The position numbers and the translations under genes were made by a program. Of a DNA stretch of 64,000 bases, positions 25,294 through 33,613 are shown in pieces (positions within the stretch are counted from its first letter, which is position 1; each line of letters begins with the position of its first letter). Source of the DNA: Trebonia sp963843745 (GTDB lineage Bacteria; Actinomycetota; Actinomycetes; Streptosporangiales; Streptosporangiaceae); contig CAWJLP010000007.1 of NCBI GenBank assembly GCA_963843745.1, forward strand, positions 930,001-994,000, read 5' to 3'. The notes under the pieces were generated by a model. That model was not told the DNA's origin. It made no database searches and saw only the letters and a program-made list of their open reading frames with translations.

Positions 25294-26376
25294 TCACGTG
25301 GCGTAGAGCTGGCCGTTGCCGCCCTCGGCGATCGTGATGGGAGTCAGCCCAGTAGCGGCCGGCCCGCTTTCGACCGCACCGGTGGCGGCGTTGAACTGCG
25401 AACCGTGGCACGGGCAGATGATGACAGCGGCGGCCTGGTCGTATCCGACCGTGCAGCCGGCATGCGGGCACACCGCGTCGAAGGCCACGAACTTCCCGGC
25501 CTTGGCCTGGATCACGATCGAGGGGTCGCCGGTGCGCGGATCGCTGAACGACGCGGCGCCGCCGACCGGGACATCCGTGGCGGGGCCGATCGCCGTGCCG
25601 GCCGGGTGGCTGCCACCGGACCCGCCGGCGCTCGGCCCCGCCTGCGGCGCGGAGGCCGAGGACGGCGGGGCCGACAGCGTGGTGCCTGAGTTGTTGTTCT
25701 TCGTGCCGCCGGCGAGCCGGCCCAGGCCGGCCACCACACCGCCAAGGACCAGGCCCCCCGCCGCCGCCATGGCCGTCACTGTGCCCTTCAGCACGACCTC
25801 CCGGCGGCTGGCTTCGACCGCGCTCAGCCGCCGAGAGCCCCGCTGCGCGCGTGCCCGGGCCGCGATCGCCGCGTCGGCGGACAGGAGCGGCCCGGCGCCC
25901 GCCAGCAGCAACGGCGTCCATGCGAACACGAAGACGATGTCCGCGCCGGTGTAGTACGGCGACGAGTGGAAGCTGACCGTCAGGAACAACAGCAGCGACA
26001 GCGCGACGCCACCCGCCGCGGCCAGCCGCTGCCACAACCCGAGCAGGGTACCGATGCCGATGGCGAGCTCGGCGACCGCGATCAGGAGCCCGAGCGGGAC
26101 CGCGACATGGGTCAGTGGCGAGATTAGCGCGTGGATGGGGCTGCGCCGGACCGCGCCAGCCAGCTGCGCCTGGATCGACCCGGGATTGCTGGCCTGGAAG
26201 AACCCGGGATTGGCCAGCTTCTGCAGCCCGGCGAAGCAGAACGTGAAGCCGAGGAAGGCCCGCAACGGAAGGAGAGCCCGGCCCAGCACCTCAGGGCTTA
26301 GGGAACCGGGCGCCGGGCCGGGCGGGGGAGTCGCGGGCGGCCGGGAAGGCCCGCGCCCCGAACGGGACCGGCTCAC
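25294..26376 (-). CDS. DoxX-like membrane domain fused to a Rieske [2Fe-2S] domain
   Basis: A 360-residue fusion. Residues about 35-165 are a four-helix DoxX/DoxD-type quinol-binding domain (FLGFTFCFAGLQKLANPGFF, LLIAVAELAIGIGTLLGLWQ, FTVSFHSSPYYTGADIVF-like stretch). At about residue 190 SRREVVLKG, followed by a hydrophobic glycine/alanine segment, looks like an internal twin-arginine translocation signal. After an Ala/Ser/Gly linker comes a Rieske domain with CPHAGC and CPCHGSQF, supplying the two Cys and two His of the cluster, so that domain should be outside the membrane. Electron transfer from quinol to an external acceptor is a reasonable inference; the partner is unknown. Confidence 0.88.
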   Translation of the reverse strand: MSRSRSGRGPSRPPATPPPGPAPGSLSPEVLGRALLPLRAFLGFTFCFAGLQKLANPGFFQASNPGSIQAQLAGAVRRSPIHALISPLTHVAVPLGLLIAVAELAIGIGTLLGLWQRLAAAGGVALSLLLFLTVSFHSSPYYTGADIVFVFAWTPLLLAGAGPLLSADAAIAARARAQRGSRRLSAVEASRREVVLKGTVTAMAAAGGLVLGGVVAGLGRLAGGTKNNNSGTTLSAPPSSASAPQAGPSAGGSGGSHPAGTAIGPATDVPVGGAASFSDPRTGDPSIVIQAKAGKFVAFDAVCPHAGCTVGYDQAAAVIICPCHGSQFNAATGAVESGPAATGLTPITIAEGGNGQLYAT

Positions 26377-26511
26377 GGGCCGTTCACCGCGGGCCAGGGG
26401 CGATGCGATTCACGATCGGTAAGAGTAACGGCAGACCCTCTGACGCGCATCAGGGCTTTGCTCAGCGAATCCTCTGATCCGCGAGCACCGGCCCGAACCC
26501 AGAGAACCGCG

Positions 26512-27954
26512 TCACATTAGCTTGTCCACCCAGGCACTGAGCTGTCGCAGGGTGCGAACCTCGGTGACGGAATCGCAGTACGGCCGGTACGCGCGCATAC
26601 GGGAATCGGTGGTGTCCCAGTCGGCGGCCTGCTCGGGGTTGAGCCAGTGCACGGCCCGGACCCGCCCGCGCAGCGCGCGCAGCAGTTCGGCGCGCTCGGG
26701 CCGGTAGTTGGCCCGGGCATCGCCGCAGATGATCACGACGCAATCCCGGGACAGGCCGCCTGCCTGCTCGTCCATGAACTGGCGCAGCACGGCGCCGTAG
26801 TCGCTGTGCCCGTCGCCGCGCACCACCCCGGGACGGGCGAGCAGGAGCCGGGTGTCGATCACTCCCGGGCTCGACTCGACGAGATCGGTGACCTCGGCGA
26901 CGCCGTCCGCGAAGACGAACGAGCGGAGCCTGGGCAGTTCCGCGTGCAGCGCGTGCAGCAGCGACAGGGTGAACTTCGCGAACTCGGCGACCGACCCCGA
27001 CACGTCGCAGAGCACGAGCAGCTTCGGGCGCGGGCGGCGGCGCCGGTGCCATGCCGGATCGATGGGCACCCCGCCGGTCCCGATCGCCCGCCGCATGGTC
27101 CGGCGCACGTCGAGCTTGCCGGTCCGGTTAGGCCGACGACGGCGGCGGGCCGTGGCCGCCAGCCGCCTGGCGAGCGGCTGGACGACGGCGCGCATGGCGG
27201 CAAGCTCCGCGGGACCCGCGCTGAGGAAATCCTCGTCAAGCACCGACTCCCGCAGCTGGCGCAGCGACGCCTCGAGCCCACGGGATTCGGCGAGGCGGTC
27301 GCGCAGCTGCGCGGCGATCTCGGCCCGCAGCTCCTGCACCCGCTCCTGCTGCTCCCGGCCGGCCAGCCGCTTGTCCAGGCCGGGGCGCAGCTCGTTATCC
27401 AGCCGCATGGCCCGCTGCAGCAGCGTGCTCAGGTCGAGCTGCCGCATGATCCGGTACTCGTAGTACCGCTGCGAGCCGGCGGCCTGGCCGGTTTCCAGGC
27501 CTCCGAAGGCGCTGATCACCTCGGCGGCGAGCTCACCCGCGCCTGCCGCCGGGTCGCCGCGCAGCAGCGAGATCAGCCGCGCGAGGAGGTCCGGCGCCGC
27601 CGGCTCGCCGTCCGGCGCCTCCTGGGCCGCGCCGCCGCCCGCCGGGTCCCCGGCCGGGTGACCGTCGTCCGCGGCGGCGGCGAGGGCCGGGAACAGCAGG
27701 TCGAAGGCGGCCTGGAAGGTAGGGATGTCCGCGGCCCGCTTGACGAGGGTGACCTGCAGCCGCCCGCGGAGCCGGTTCCGGTCCAGCAGGTCGGCGTCAC
27801 TGAGCGCGCGCAGGGCGTCGGCCATCTCGGAGGCGGATACGTCCATGCCTAGCCAGCGCAGCTTGCGGGCGAACTCGGTGATCGCCGCGGGAACGAACCC
27901 GGCGAGTGAGCTCTCTGGGGCAGGCAGCTGACTGGCATTAGCATGACTGCTCAT
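26512..27954 (-). CDS. CoxE-like VWA-domain protein
   Basis: A 480-residue cytoplasmic protein. The N-terminal half is helical (FARKLRWLGMDVSASEMADA, LLDRNRLRGRLQVTLVKRAA), the middle is Arg/Glu-rich, and the C-terminal 190 residues form a von Willebrand A domain with the metal-ion-dependent adhesion motif DVSGS in LLVLCDVSGSVAEFAKF, plus GHSDYGAVLRQF and VVIICGDARANY. CoxE-type VWA proteins work with MoxR/CoxD AAA+ ATPases to insert or activate metal centres. The matching ATPase is encoded at 30532. The start is the ATG at 27954, which overlaps the ATG of the divergent neighbour; no good ribosome-binding site is visible. Confidence 0.88.
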   Translation of the reverse strand: MSSHANASQLPAPESSLAGFVPAAITEFARKLRWLGMDVSASEMADALRALSDADLLDRNRLRGRLQVTLVKRAADIPTFQAAFDLLFPALAAAADDGHPAGDPAGGGAAQEAPDGEPAAPDLLARLISLLRGDPAAGAGELAAEVISAFGGLETGQAAGSQRYYEYRIMRQLDLSTLLQRAMRLDNELRPGLDKRLAGREQQERVQELRAEIAAQLRDRLAESRGLEASLRQLRESVLDEDFLSAGPAELAAMRAVVQPLARRLAATARRRRRPNRTGKLDVRRTMRRAIGTGGVPIDPAWHRRRRPRPKLLVLCDVSGSVAEFAKFTLSLLHALHAELPRLRSFVFADGVAEVTDLVESSPGVIDTRLLLARPGVVRGDGHSDYGAVLRQFMDEQAGGLSRDCVVIICGDARANYRPERAELLRALRGRVRAVHWLNPEQAADWDTTDSRMRAYRPYCDSVTEVRTLRQLSAWVDKLM

Positions 27955-28834
27955 GGACGACAGCCTAGATGAGGCGAAACGTCCGGGGCTGTCGCCGGAC
28001 ACCGCGCACGAGGCCCGGGCCGTAAGGCTCAGCGTGGTCATTGACGGACGGCTGGACGCCGCCCGCGCCCGCCAGGTGGCCACGCTCACGGACCGGCTCG
28101 GCCTCGCCGGGGTCTGGCTGCGTTACCCGTGGTGGCCGCTGAGCGGCACCGGGACAGTCGAGACCGGCCGCGCCGGGCTGCTGCCCGCGCTGGCGCCCGG
28201 CGCGCAGGCTCCGCCGGGACTGATCGTGGACGCCGACGCCGCCGCTCCTGGCGAGGCGGACGACGCGTGGCTGGACCGCCTCGTCCAGGCGGCAAGCCCG
28301 CGGATCGCTATCGCCAGCTCGCCGGCCGCGATCACGCGCTGGCAGGGCCTGATCGGGCGGCGGCCAGAGCTGACCGTGACGCAGCTCGCCCTCCCCGCTC
28401 GTGCGGGAGCCGGGCAGGCCGCCGCCGTCTTCGTCCCCTGCGCACCCGGCCGGGATCTGGCGGGCGAGGTGTCCGCTGCGGCCGCGGCCGCGGCGGGACG
28501 GCCCGTGCTCGCGGAGGTCACCGTGTCCGTGGGCAGGACCGCCGCCGAGGCCCGGGCACGCGCGGACGCGGACGAGCTGTTCACGCTCGCGGGCCATCCC
28601 GCGCAGCAGGGACTGTTCGGGACGCTGGAGGAGTGCCAGGCCACCGCGGCGCGGCTCGCGCACGCCGGCGCGGCAGAACTGGTCTGCTACCTGCCGCTGG
28701 CCAGTGACCTTCCCGACGTGCTCGCGCAGCTGCGGTCCATCGCCATCGGGGCCGGGGTGCTGCGGCCCGGTGAACCGCCGTCGGCCGCGCCGCCGCCGCC
28801 GGCGGGCTGGGGCGGGCGCCGGTTCACGGCCTGA
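27953..28834 (+). CDS. Luciferase-like (LLM) flavin/F420-dependent enzyme, divergent member
   Basis: A 293-residue protein. RLSVVIDGRLDAARARQVAT, then LTDRLGLAGVWLRYPW, is the first strand-helix-strand of a luciferase-type TIM barrel; the C-terminal TLEECQATAARLAHAGAAEL and LVCYLPLASDLPDVLAQLRS match the end of the fold. The central part is short and Ala-rich, so some loops are missing compared with typical 300-350-residue members. It would use FMN or F420 to oxidise or reduce a small organic molecule. It is the first gene of the probable hydroquinone dioxygenase operon. Its ATG overlaps the ATG of the divergent VWA gene by two bases. Confidence 0.7.
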   Translation: MDDSLDEAKRPGLSPDTAHEARAVRLSVVIDGRLDAARARQVATLTDRLGLAGVWLRYPWWPLSGTGTVETGRAGLLPALAPGAQAPPGLIVDADAAAPGEADDAWLDRLVQAASPRIAIASSPAAITRWQGLIGRRPELTVTQLALPARAGAGQAAAVFVPCAPGRDLAGEVSAAAAAAAGRPVLAEVTVSVGRTAAEARARADADELFTLAGHPAQQGLFGTLEECQATAARLAHAGAAELVCYLPLASDLPDVLAQLRSIAIGAGVLRPGEPPSAAPPPPAGWGGRRFTA

Positions 28835-28963
28835 CGGGACCCAGCACCGCAGGAACGTGCAGAACGACGCCGCTTTGGTGCAGGACTCCGGGCTGCCGTC
28901 CCGCGCACACTCAACCTAGTCCAGAAGGTGCACGTGTGCGGATAAGCCGACTAGGAGCTAGCC

Positions 28964-29455
28964 ATGGCCTATGAGACACGCCTGGGGTCCCTCGCCAGCT
29001 ACGAGAAGGGCGGCGTCGAGGTCATCGACGACGACCCGAAGAACTACGCCTTCTCCAACATCTTCGAGGTCGCCTCGCTGGCCAAGCCGTTCGAGCAGAT
29101 CGCGGTGGGAAAGAACTTCGAATACGTTCTGGAGGCCGTCCGGGTCGAGGGTACGTCCGGCTGGCGGGCGGCGGCACACGACCAGAGCGCGCTGGTGCTC
29201 GACGGTGAGGTGGAATTCACCCTCAAGACCCTGCGCGACGGGCGGTCGCTGCCGGCGGGCGGGTCAGCCGGCGTGCCTGACGAAGCGGCGCAGACCCTGA
29301 TGGGGCGGGTGGTGGCCCGGCGCGGGCACCTCACCCTGCTCCCCGCGGGACGCGCCTACCGCTATTCGTCGCAAGGCCCCGCGGTGCTGCTCATCCAGAC
29401 CATCGAAGGTCCCGACACCCAGTTCCGCTGGGCCGAAATCTGCCAGACGGCCTGA
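28964..29455 (+). CDS. Hydroquinone 1,2-dioxygenase, small subunit (HapC type)
   Basis: A 163-residue cupin-fold protein. LGSLASYEKGGVEVIDDDPK, NYAFSNIFEVASLAKPFEQI, AVGKNFEYVLEAVRVEG, LVLDGEVEFTL and the C-terminal RAYRYSSQGPAVLLIQTIEG match the small subunit of two-component hydroquinone dioxygenases (HapC/PnpC) as I know them. It forms a heterotetramer with the large subunit and cleaves hydroquinone to 4-hydroxymuconic semialdehyde. ATG start with AGGAGC upstream; the site lies in the 3' arm of a small inverted repeat (28915-28921 with 28949-28955). The large subunit follows after 47 bases. Confidence 0.85.
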   Translation: MAYETRLGSLASYEKGGVEVIDDDPKNYAFSNIFEVASLAKPFEQIAVGKNFEYVLEAVRVEGTSGWRAAAHDQSALVLDGEVEFTLKTLRDGRSLPAGGSAGVPDEAAQTLMGRVVARRGHLTLLPAGRAYRYSSQGPAVLLIQTIEGPDTQFRWAEICQTA

Positions 29456-29502
29456 CCGTTCCGGACGGCCTGACCGGTCGCGAAAAAAGATAGGGAACAC
29501 CG

Positions 29503-30492
29503 ATGACAGTCACGGATGCCGCAGCCCGCAACGAGGCTAGCGAACCGAACGAGTTCGGCTACCGGAACTTCGCCCTCGGCCAGTTCCGCTTCAGCCGGGA
29601 CGAATACTTCGCCTACGTCAACTGGCCCACCGGCCGTCACGTGATGAGCGTGGACGCGTTCCTTCGCGCGCTGCAGAGGGACGTGGCCTGGGAGTTCTTC
29701 TACGGGATCGTCAACTTCGACGGCGTGGTGGGCACCATGAACCACTACGGGACGGTGGACCTGTTCGCCGGCCGGTACAACGACGCGTACCGCAGGGCCG
29801 AGCTGGACCACGTGGAGAACATCGAGACATCGGTCATCAAGGACATGTTCGCCGCCATGCTCTCGGACTGGACGAACGAGAGCTTCGACCCGTTCGCCAG
29901 CCCCGAGGAGACCGGGTCCGCGTTCGGCCCCAAGCAGGGAAACAACGACGCGGCCATCACCCGGCACCGGGTCACCGCGCAGCGGATGGTGTCGCTGCCC
30001 GGCGACGAGCCGCTGCGCGATGACGCCAACGGCCACCCGGTCAACCGCATGTTCGCGGACGTGACCCAGGATGAGCCCGACGTCCATGCCGAGCCCGGCT
30101 TCGAGGCGGAAGTCGGCTCGTTCAACCTGTTCGCCTACCTGTCCAGGTCCCCGGTGACCTGGAATCCGAGCGTGGTGAGCGTCTGCAGGGATTCCCTGTA
30201 CTGCCCGACCACCGAGGAGTACATCCTGCCGATCATCCACGGCAACGACCGGGCCGAGTGGTTCGTCCAGCTGTCGGACGAGATCATCTGGGATGTCGAG
30301 GACCGCGACACCGGGCGCAAGCGCGCCAAGGTCGTCATGAAGGCCGGCGACGTGGCGGCGATGCCGTCCGACATCCGGCACCAGGGCTACTCGCCGAAGC
30401 GGTCGATGCTGCTGGTCTGGGAAAACGCCAGCGGCACGATCCCGCAGCTGATCAGCAGCGGCCAGTTCCCGACCCAGCCTGTCGATTTCTGA
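29503..30492 (+). CDS. Hydroquinone 1,2-dioxygenase, large catalytic subunit (HapD type)
   Basis: A 329-residue protein. NEFGYRNFALGQFRFSRDEY, VDAFLRALQRDVAWEFFYG and the C-terminal cupin part match HapD/PnpD. The iron ligands reported for the Pseudomonas enzyme, His-x-Asn-x3-Glu and a His 47 residues later, are all present: His246, Asn248 and Glu252 in HGNDRAE, and His293 in IRHQGY. This strongly supports a functional Fe(II) extradiol-type hydroquinone dioxygenase. No maleylacetate reductase or 4-hydroxymuconic semialdehyde dehydrogenase is in the window, so the downstream pathway must be elsewhere or the substrate may be a substituted hydroquinone. The MoxR ATPase gene follows 39 bases later. 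Confidence 0.88.
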   Translation: MTVTDAAARNEASEPNEFGYRNFALGQFRFSRDEYFAYVNWPTGRHVMSVDAFLRALQRDVAWEFFYGIVNFDGVVGTMNHYGTVDLFAGRYNDAYRRAELDHVENIETSVIKDMFAAMLSDWTNESFDPFASPEETGSAFGPKQGNNDAAITRHRVTAQRMVSLPGDEPLRDDANGHPVNRMFADVTQDEPDVHAEPGFEAEVGSFNLFAYLSRSPVTWNPSVVSVCRDSLYCPTTEEYILPIIHGNDRAEWFVQLSDEIIWDVEDRDTGRKRAKVVMKAGDVAAMPSDIRHQGYSPKRSMLLVWENASGTIPQLISSGQFPTQPVDF

Positions 30493-30531
30493 CCACGCCG
30501 CAGCTGACTGCCTCCGAGGGGAGCACGCCCA

Positions 30532-31422
30532 GTGAGCAACCGCCTCGGTGACACCGCCACGCTCAGCGAGCGGCTGCGGCGGGAAGCGGCCTACGTCGCC
30601 GACGACCTGATCGCCGACGCGCTGTTCCTTACGGACGGCCTCGACAAGCCGCTGCTGGTGGAAGGGCCGGCCGGGGTCGGCAAGACCGAGCTGGCCAAGG
30701 CCGCGGCGGCGCTGACCGGTTCCCGGCTGCTGCGGCTGCAGTGCTATGAGGGCCTGGACGAGGCCAAGGCGCTTTACGAGTGGAACTACAAGAAGCAGCT
30801 GCTGCGGATCCAGGCGGACGACGGGCGCTCGTGGGAGGAGACCGAAGCCAACATCTTCACCGAGGACTTCCTGCTTGAGCGGCCGCTGCTCGCGGCGATC
30901 CGCTCCGCGGACCCGGTGGTCCTGCTCATCGACGAGGTGGACCGGGTCGAGGTGGAGACCGAGGCGCTGCTGCTTGAGGTGCTATCCGACTTCCAGGTGT
31001 CCATCCCCGAACTGGGCACGGTAACCGCCCGCCAGGCGCCGCTCGTCGTCCTCACGTCCAACGCGACCAGGGAACTGTCCGAGGCGCTCAAGCGCCGCTG
31101 CCTGTACCTGCACCTGGACTATCCCGACGCCGAACGGGAGCGGCAGATCATCGAGCTGCGCGTGCCGGACATCCAGCCGGCGCTCGCCGCCCGGGCGGCC
31201 CGCGTCGTGCACGCGATGCGCGGCCTGGACCTGCGCAAGCCGCCCAGCATAGCGGAGAGCGTCGACTGGGCCCGCAGCCTCGTCCTGCTCGGCGTGACCG
31301 AACTCGACCCCGCGGTCATCAACCGCACCCTCCCCGTGCTGGTCAAGAACCAGCCCGACAGGGAGCGGGTAACCACCGAGCTCGACCTACAAGCGCCTGA
31401 CCTGGCAAACACGGTGCCCTAA
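30532..31422 (+). CDS. MoxR/CoxD-type AAA+ ATPase
   Basis: A 296-residue AAA+ protein. LVEGPAGVGKTELAKAAAAL is the Walker A motif, VVLLIDEVDRVEVETEALLL the Walker B, VVLTSNATRELSEALKRRCL sensor 1 and the arginine finger. RLQCYEGLDEAKALYEWNYK is characteristic of the CoxD branch that accompanies VWA proteins in metal-centre maturation. GTG start with GAGGGGAG upstream. It is the last gene of the LLM-HapC-HapD operon and presumably partners the CoxE-like protein at 26512, perhaps to load or reactivate the dioxygenase iron. Its TAA overlaps the TAG of the convergent AraC gene. Confidence 0.9.
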   Translation: MSNRLGDTATLSERLRREAAYVADDLIADALFLTDGLDKPLLVEGPAGVGKTELAKAAAALTGSRLLRLQCYEGLDEAKALYEWNYKKQLLRIQADDGRSWEETEANIFTEDFLLERPLLAAIRSADPVVLLIDEVDRVEVETEALLLEVLSDFQVSIPELGTVTARQAPLVVLTSNATRELSEALKRRCLYLHLDYPDAERERQIIELRVPDIQPALAARAARVVHAMRGLDLRKPPSIAESVDWARSLVLLGVTELDPAVINRTLPVLVKNQPDRERVTTELDLQAPDLANTVP

Positions 31423-32297
31423 GCGCCGCGGCGGACCGCGGCCGGGGTGCTGCCCAACTGGGCCCGCAGCACCCGGGTGAGATGCTCCTGGTGGGAGAAC
31501 CCGCACCGGGTCGCGACCTCGGCTATCGGCATGGCGCTCGACCGCAGCAGCCGGCAGGCCGCCTCCGCCCGCAGCCGCATCAGGAAACGGTGCGGTGTCT
31601 CCCCGGTGCTCGCCTTGAACTGGCGGCCGAACTGGCTGACCGACAGTGACACGGCGGCCGCCAGGTCCGCCAGCGGGATGGGCTCGGCCAGGCGCGCCTC
31701 CATCACGTCGCGCGCGACCGCGAGCTGGCGCGCGGTAAGGCCAGGCCGGTCGCCGGGCCAGCCAAGCGGGGGCCGCACGGAGTGATAGCGCGCGAGCTGG
31801 GCCGCGAGCAGCACGGACAGGTGATCGACATAGGTCCGCGCGGCGGGTTCCCAGGTGCGCAGCACGCCGTCGAGGCCGAGAACGAGCTGCTCGATGAGCG
31901 GGTCGTAACGCCCGAGCTCCTCCGCCAGCTCTACCCGGCCTTTGCCGCCCGCCGCTTCCTGCACCGCCTCGTCGGCCAGGTAGACGTGCACGGTCTGCAG
32001 GTCGCCGCCGAGTTCGACGGTCAGGTCACGGGCCGCCGGGTGCAGGAACAGCCCGCCGGGCGGTACGCGCCGCGGGCTGCCGAGCCCGCCGTGCCCCCGC
32101 CGCACCGTGACCGGTCCGTCCAGGTGCAGTATCAGCTGATGCGTCCTGGCCGAGCAGAAGCTCGACCGGTAAGGCAGTTCCGCTTGGGTGGACACGTACA
32201 GCCGCTCCCAGCCCAGGCCGGCACTTGTGCGCACCGGGTCAATCCAGGGCAGGCTCAGGATGCCATTGGTGTCCGCTAGCCCGAGCTCAGCCACCAT
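31419..32297 (-). CDS. AraC-family transcriptional regulator
   Basis: A 292-residue protein. The N-terminal 150 residues are a cupin-like sensor domain (SSFCSARTHQLILHLDGPVT, VPPGGLFLHPAARDLTVEL). The C-terminal double HTH reads ARDVMEARLAEPIPLADLAA, SVSQFGRQFKASTGETPHRF, RLLRSSAMPIAEVATRCGFS and HQEHLTRVLRAQLGSTPAAV. It probably controls the adjacent hydroquinone dioxygenase operon, which ends 1 base into it in the opposite direction, in response to an aromatic ligand. I chose the ATG at 32297, which has GGAGGGAGG just upstream, over an earlier in-frame start at 32312. Confidence 0.9.
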   Translation of the reverse strand: MVAELGLADTNGILSLPWIDPVRTSAGLGWERLYVSTQAELPYRSSFCSARTHQLILHLDGPVTVRRGHGGLGSPRRVPPGGLFLHPAARDLTVELGGDLQTVHVYLADEAVQEAAGGKGRVELAEELGRYDPLIEQLVLGLDGVLRTWEPAARTYVDHLSVLLAAQLARYHSVRPPLGWPGDRPGLTARQLAVARDVMEARLAEPIPLADLAAAVSLSVSQFGRQFKASTGETPHRFLMRLRAEAACRLLRSSAMPIAEVATRCGFSHQEHLTRVLRAQLGSTPAAVRRGA

Positions 32298-32454
32298 GAC
32301 CTCCCTCCGCACCGAGGATTAGGTTGCCGCGCAGTATATGCCCGCAAGCTAACAGGAGCACCCCTGTGACCGGCGCCCGGCCGTCGCCCGAACCGCCCGG
32401 CAAACCGGAGGCGAGTTAGGGTGATAGCGCGGGACGGCAGAGAGGATGAACACG

Positions 32455-32862
32455 ATGACCGTTGCGGTCGGCCGCCGCGAATCATTCAACGCCGCGCATC
32501 AGCTGTGTGACCCGGACCTCTCGGACGACGAGAACCGGCGGCTGTTCGGGAAGTGCGTGAACCTGCACGGGCACAACTACGTCCTTGAGGTCGTAGTGGC
32601 CGGCGAGGTCGACCAAGCCACCGGCTACGTCCTGGACTTGAAGGTGCTGTCGAACGTCATCAAGACGCATGTCATCTGCGACGTGGATCACCACAACCTC
32701 AATACTGACGTCCCCTGGCTGAAGGGTCTCATCCCCACGTCGGAGAACCTGGCCCAGGCCATCTGGGATCGCCTCTGCCCGGAACTGCCCGCCGGACTCC
32801 TGCGGGCAGTGCGTGTCTGGGAGACCGACAAGAGCTGGGCGGAAGTGAGTGAGCAGGCCTGA
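32455..32862 (+). CDS. 6-pyruvoyl-tetrahydropterin synthase / QueD-family enzyme
   Basis: A 135-residue protein. FNAAHQL gives the first zinc His (His15); FGKCVNLHGHNYVLEV gives the catalytic Cys34 and zinc ligands His38 and His40 in the C-x3-HGH arrangement; CDVDHHNLNTDVPWLKGL and TSENLAQAIWDRL follow, and VWETDKSWAEV ends with the conserved Glu. The family converts dihydroneopterin triphosphate to 6-pyruvoyl- or 6-carboxy-tetrahydropterin. No queC or queE is nearby, so queuosine synthesis is unlikely; the linked methyltransferase, glycosyltransferase and SDR genes favour a modified-pterin pathway. Start at ATG 32455, because GAGG is correctly spaced from it; the ATG at 32446 is too close. 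Confidence 0.9.
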   Translation: MTVAVGRRESFNAAHQLCDPDLSDDENRRLFGKCVNLHGHNYVLEVVVAGEVDQATGYVLDLKVLSNVIKTHVICDVDHHNLNTDVPWLKGLIPTSENLAQAIWDRLCPELPAGLLRAVRVWETDKSWAEVSEQA

Positions 32863-33613
32863 AGCCCTGCTGGGCCGGTACACGGCCGCGGACCTGGGAG
32901 TGTTCACCCGCGACGAGGCGAGCCGGTTTTCCCCGCACGGCGACGGCGATCCGCACCAGGACGCGGTGCTGGCCTGGGAACTGCTCTACCGGCTTGAACC
33001 GCAGCTCTACGACCGGCTGGCCAGCGCCGAGCGGCTCCATCCGGGGGTCGTGGACTGGCTGCCGCGCGGCGTGGACCAGATCGTCGAGGTCGGCGCGGGC
33101 ACGGGGCGGCTCACGATGCAGCTCATCGAGCGCGGACAGCGCGTCACCGCGGTGGAGCCGGCGCTCCCGTTGCGCCGGATCCTGCGCCGGAAGATCACGG
33201 CGGCCGGCTGCCTGGAGCGGGTCCGGCTGATGCACGGGTACTTCGACCAGCTGCCGCTGCCCGACGATTTCGCCACGCTGGTCGTCTCCTGCTCCGCCTT
33301 CACCGCCTCGCCGGAACACGGCGGCGAGGCAGGCCTGTCCGAAATGGAGCGAGTGTGCGAGCCGGGCGGATGCGTGGCGATCATCTGGCCGAACCACCTC
33401 GACTGGCTCGCCGACCGCGGCTACCGGTATCTCAGCTTTCCCGGACCGATGTGCGTCGAATTCAGCAGCCACCGCGAGGCAGCGGAGCTGGCCGAGATCT
33501 TCTACCCGCAGGCGGCCGACGAGGTACGGCGGCGCGGCGGGCGGCGGATTCCCTTCGAGGTGCTTGGCATCAACCCGCCGCGGGACCTGGCGTACAAGGT
33601 GCTCGCGCCATGA
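32849..33613 (+). CDS. Class I SAM-dependent methyltransferase
   Basis: A 254-residue protein. VEVGAGTGR at residues 79-87 is the SAM-binding motif I, VTAVEPALPLRRILRRK the acidic end of strand 2, and LPDDFATLVVSCSAFTASPE motif II-like; VCEPGGCVAIIWPNHLDWL is the usual post-II helix and strand. The target is not evident. It overlaps the end of the PTPS gene by 14 bases and its own TGA overlaps the ATG of the glycosyltransferase (ATGA), so the four genes are translationally coupled. GTG start with GGAAG upstream. Confidence 0.85.
   Translation: MSRPEALLGRYTAADLGVFTRDEASRFSPHGDGDPHQDAVLAWELLYRLEPQLYDRLASAERLHPGVVDWLPRGVDQIVEVGAGTGRLTMQLIERGQRVTAVEPALPLRRILRRKITAAGCLERVRLMHGYFDQLPLPDDFATLVVSCSAFTASPEHGGEAGLSEMERVCEPGGCVAIIWPNHLDWLADRGYRYLSFPGPMCVEFSSHREAAELAEIFYPQAADEVRRRGGRRIPFEVLGINPPRDLAYKVLAP

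Noticed and set aside
26647..27852. A 401-residue plus-strand frame
   Set aside because: Shadow of the VWA-domain gene; composition is Arg/Gly/Gln-rich and the minus strand has clear VWA motifs.
32455..32862. Queuosine biosynthesis (queD)
   Set aside because: The C-x3-HGH motif is compatible, but no queC, queE or queF lies nearby and the linked genes are of a different kind.
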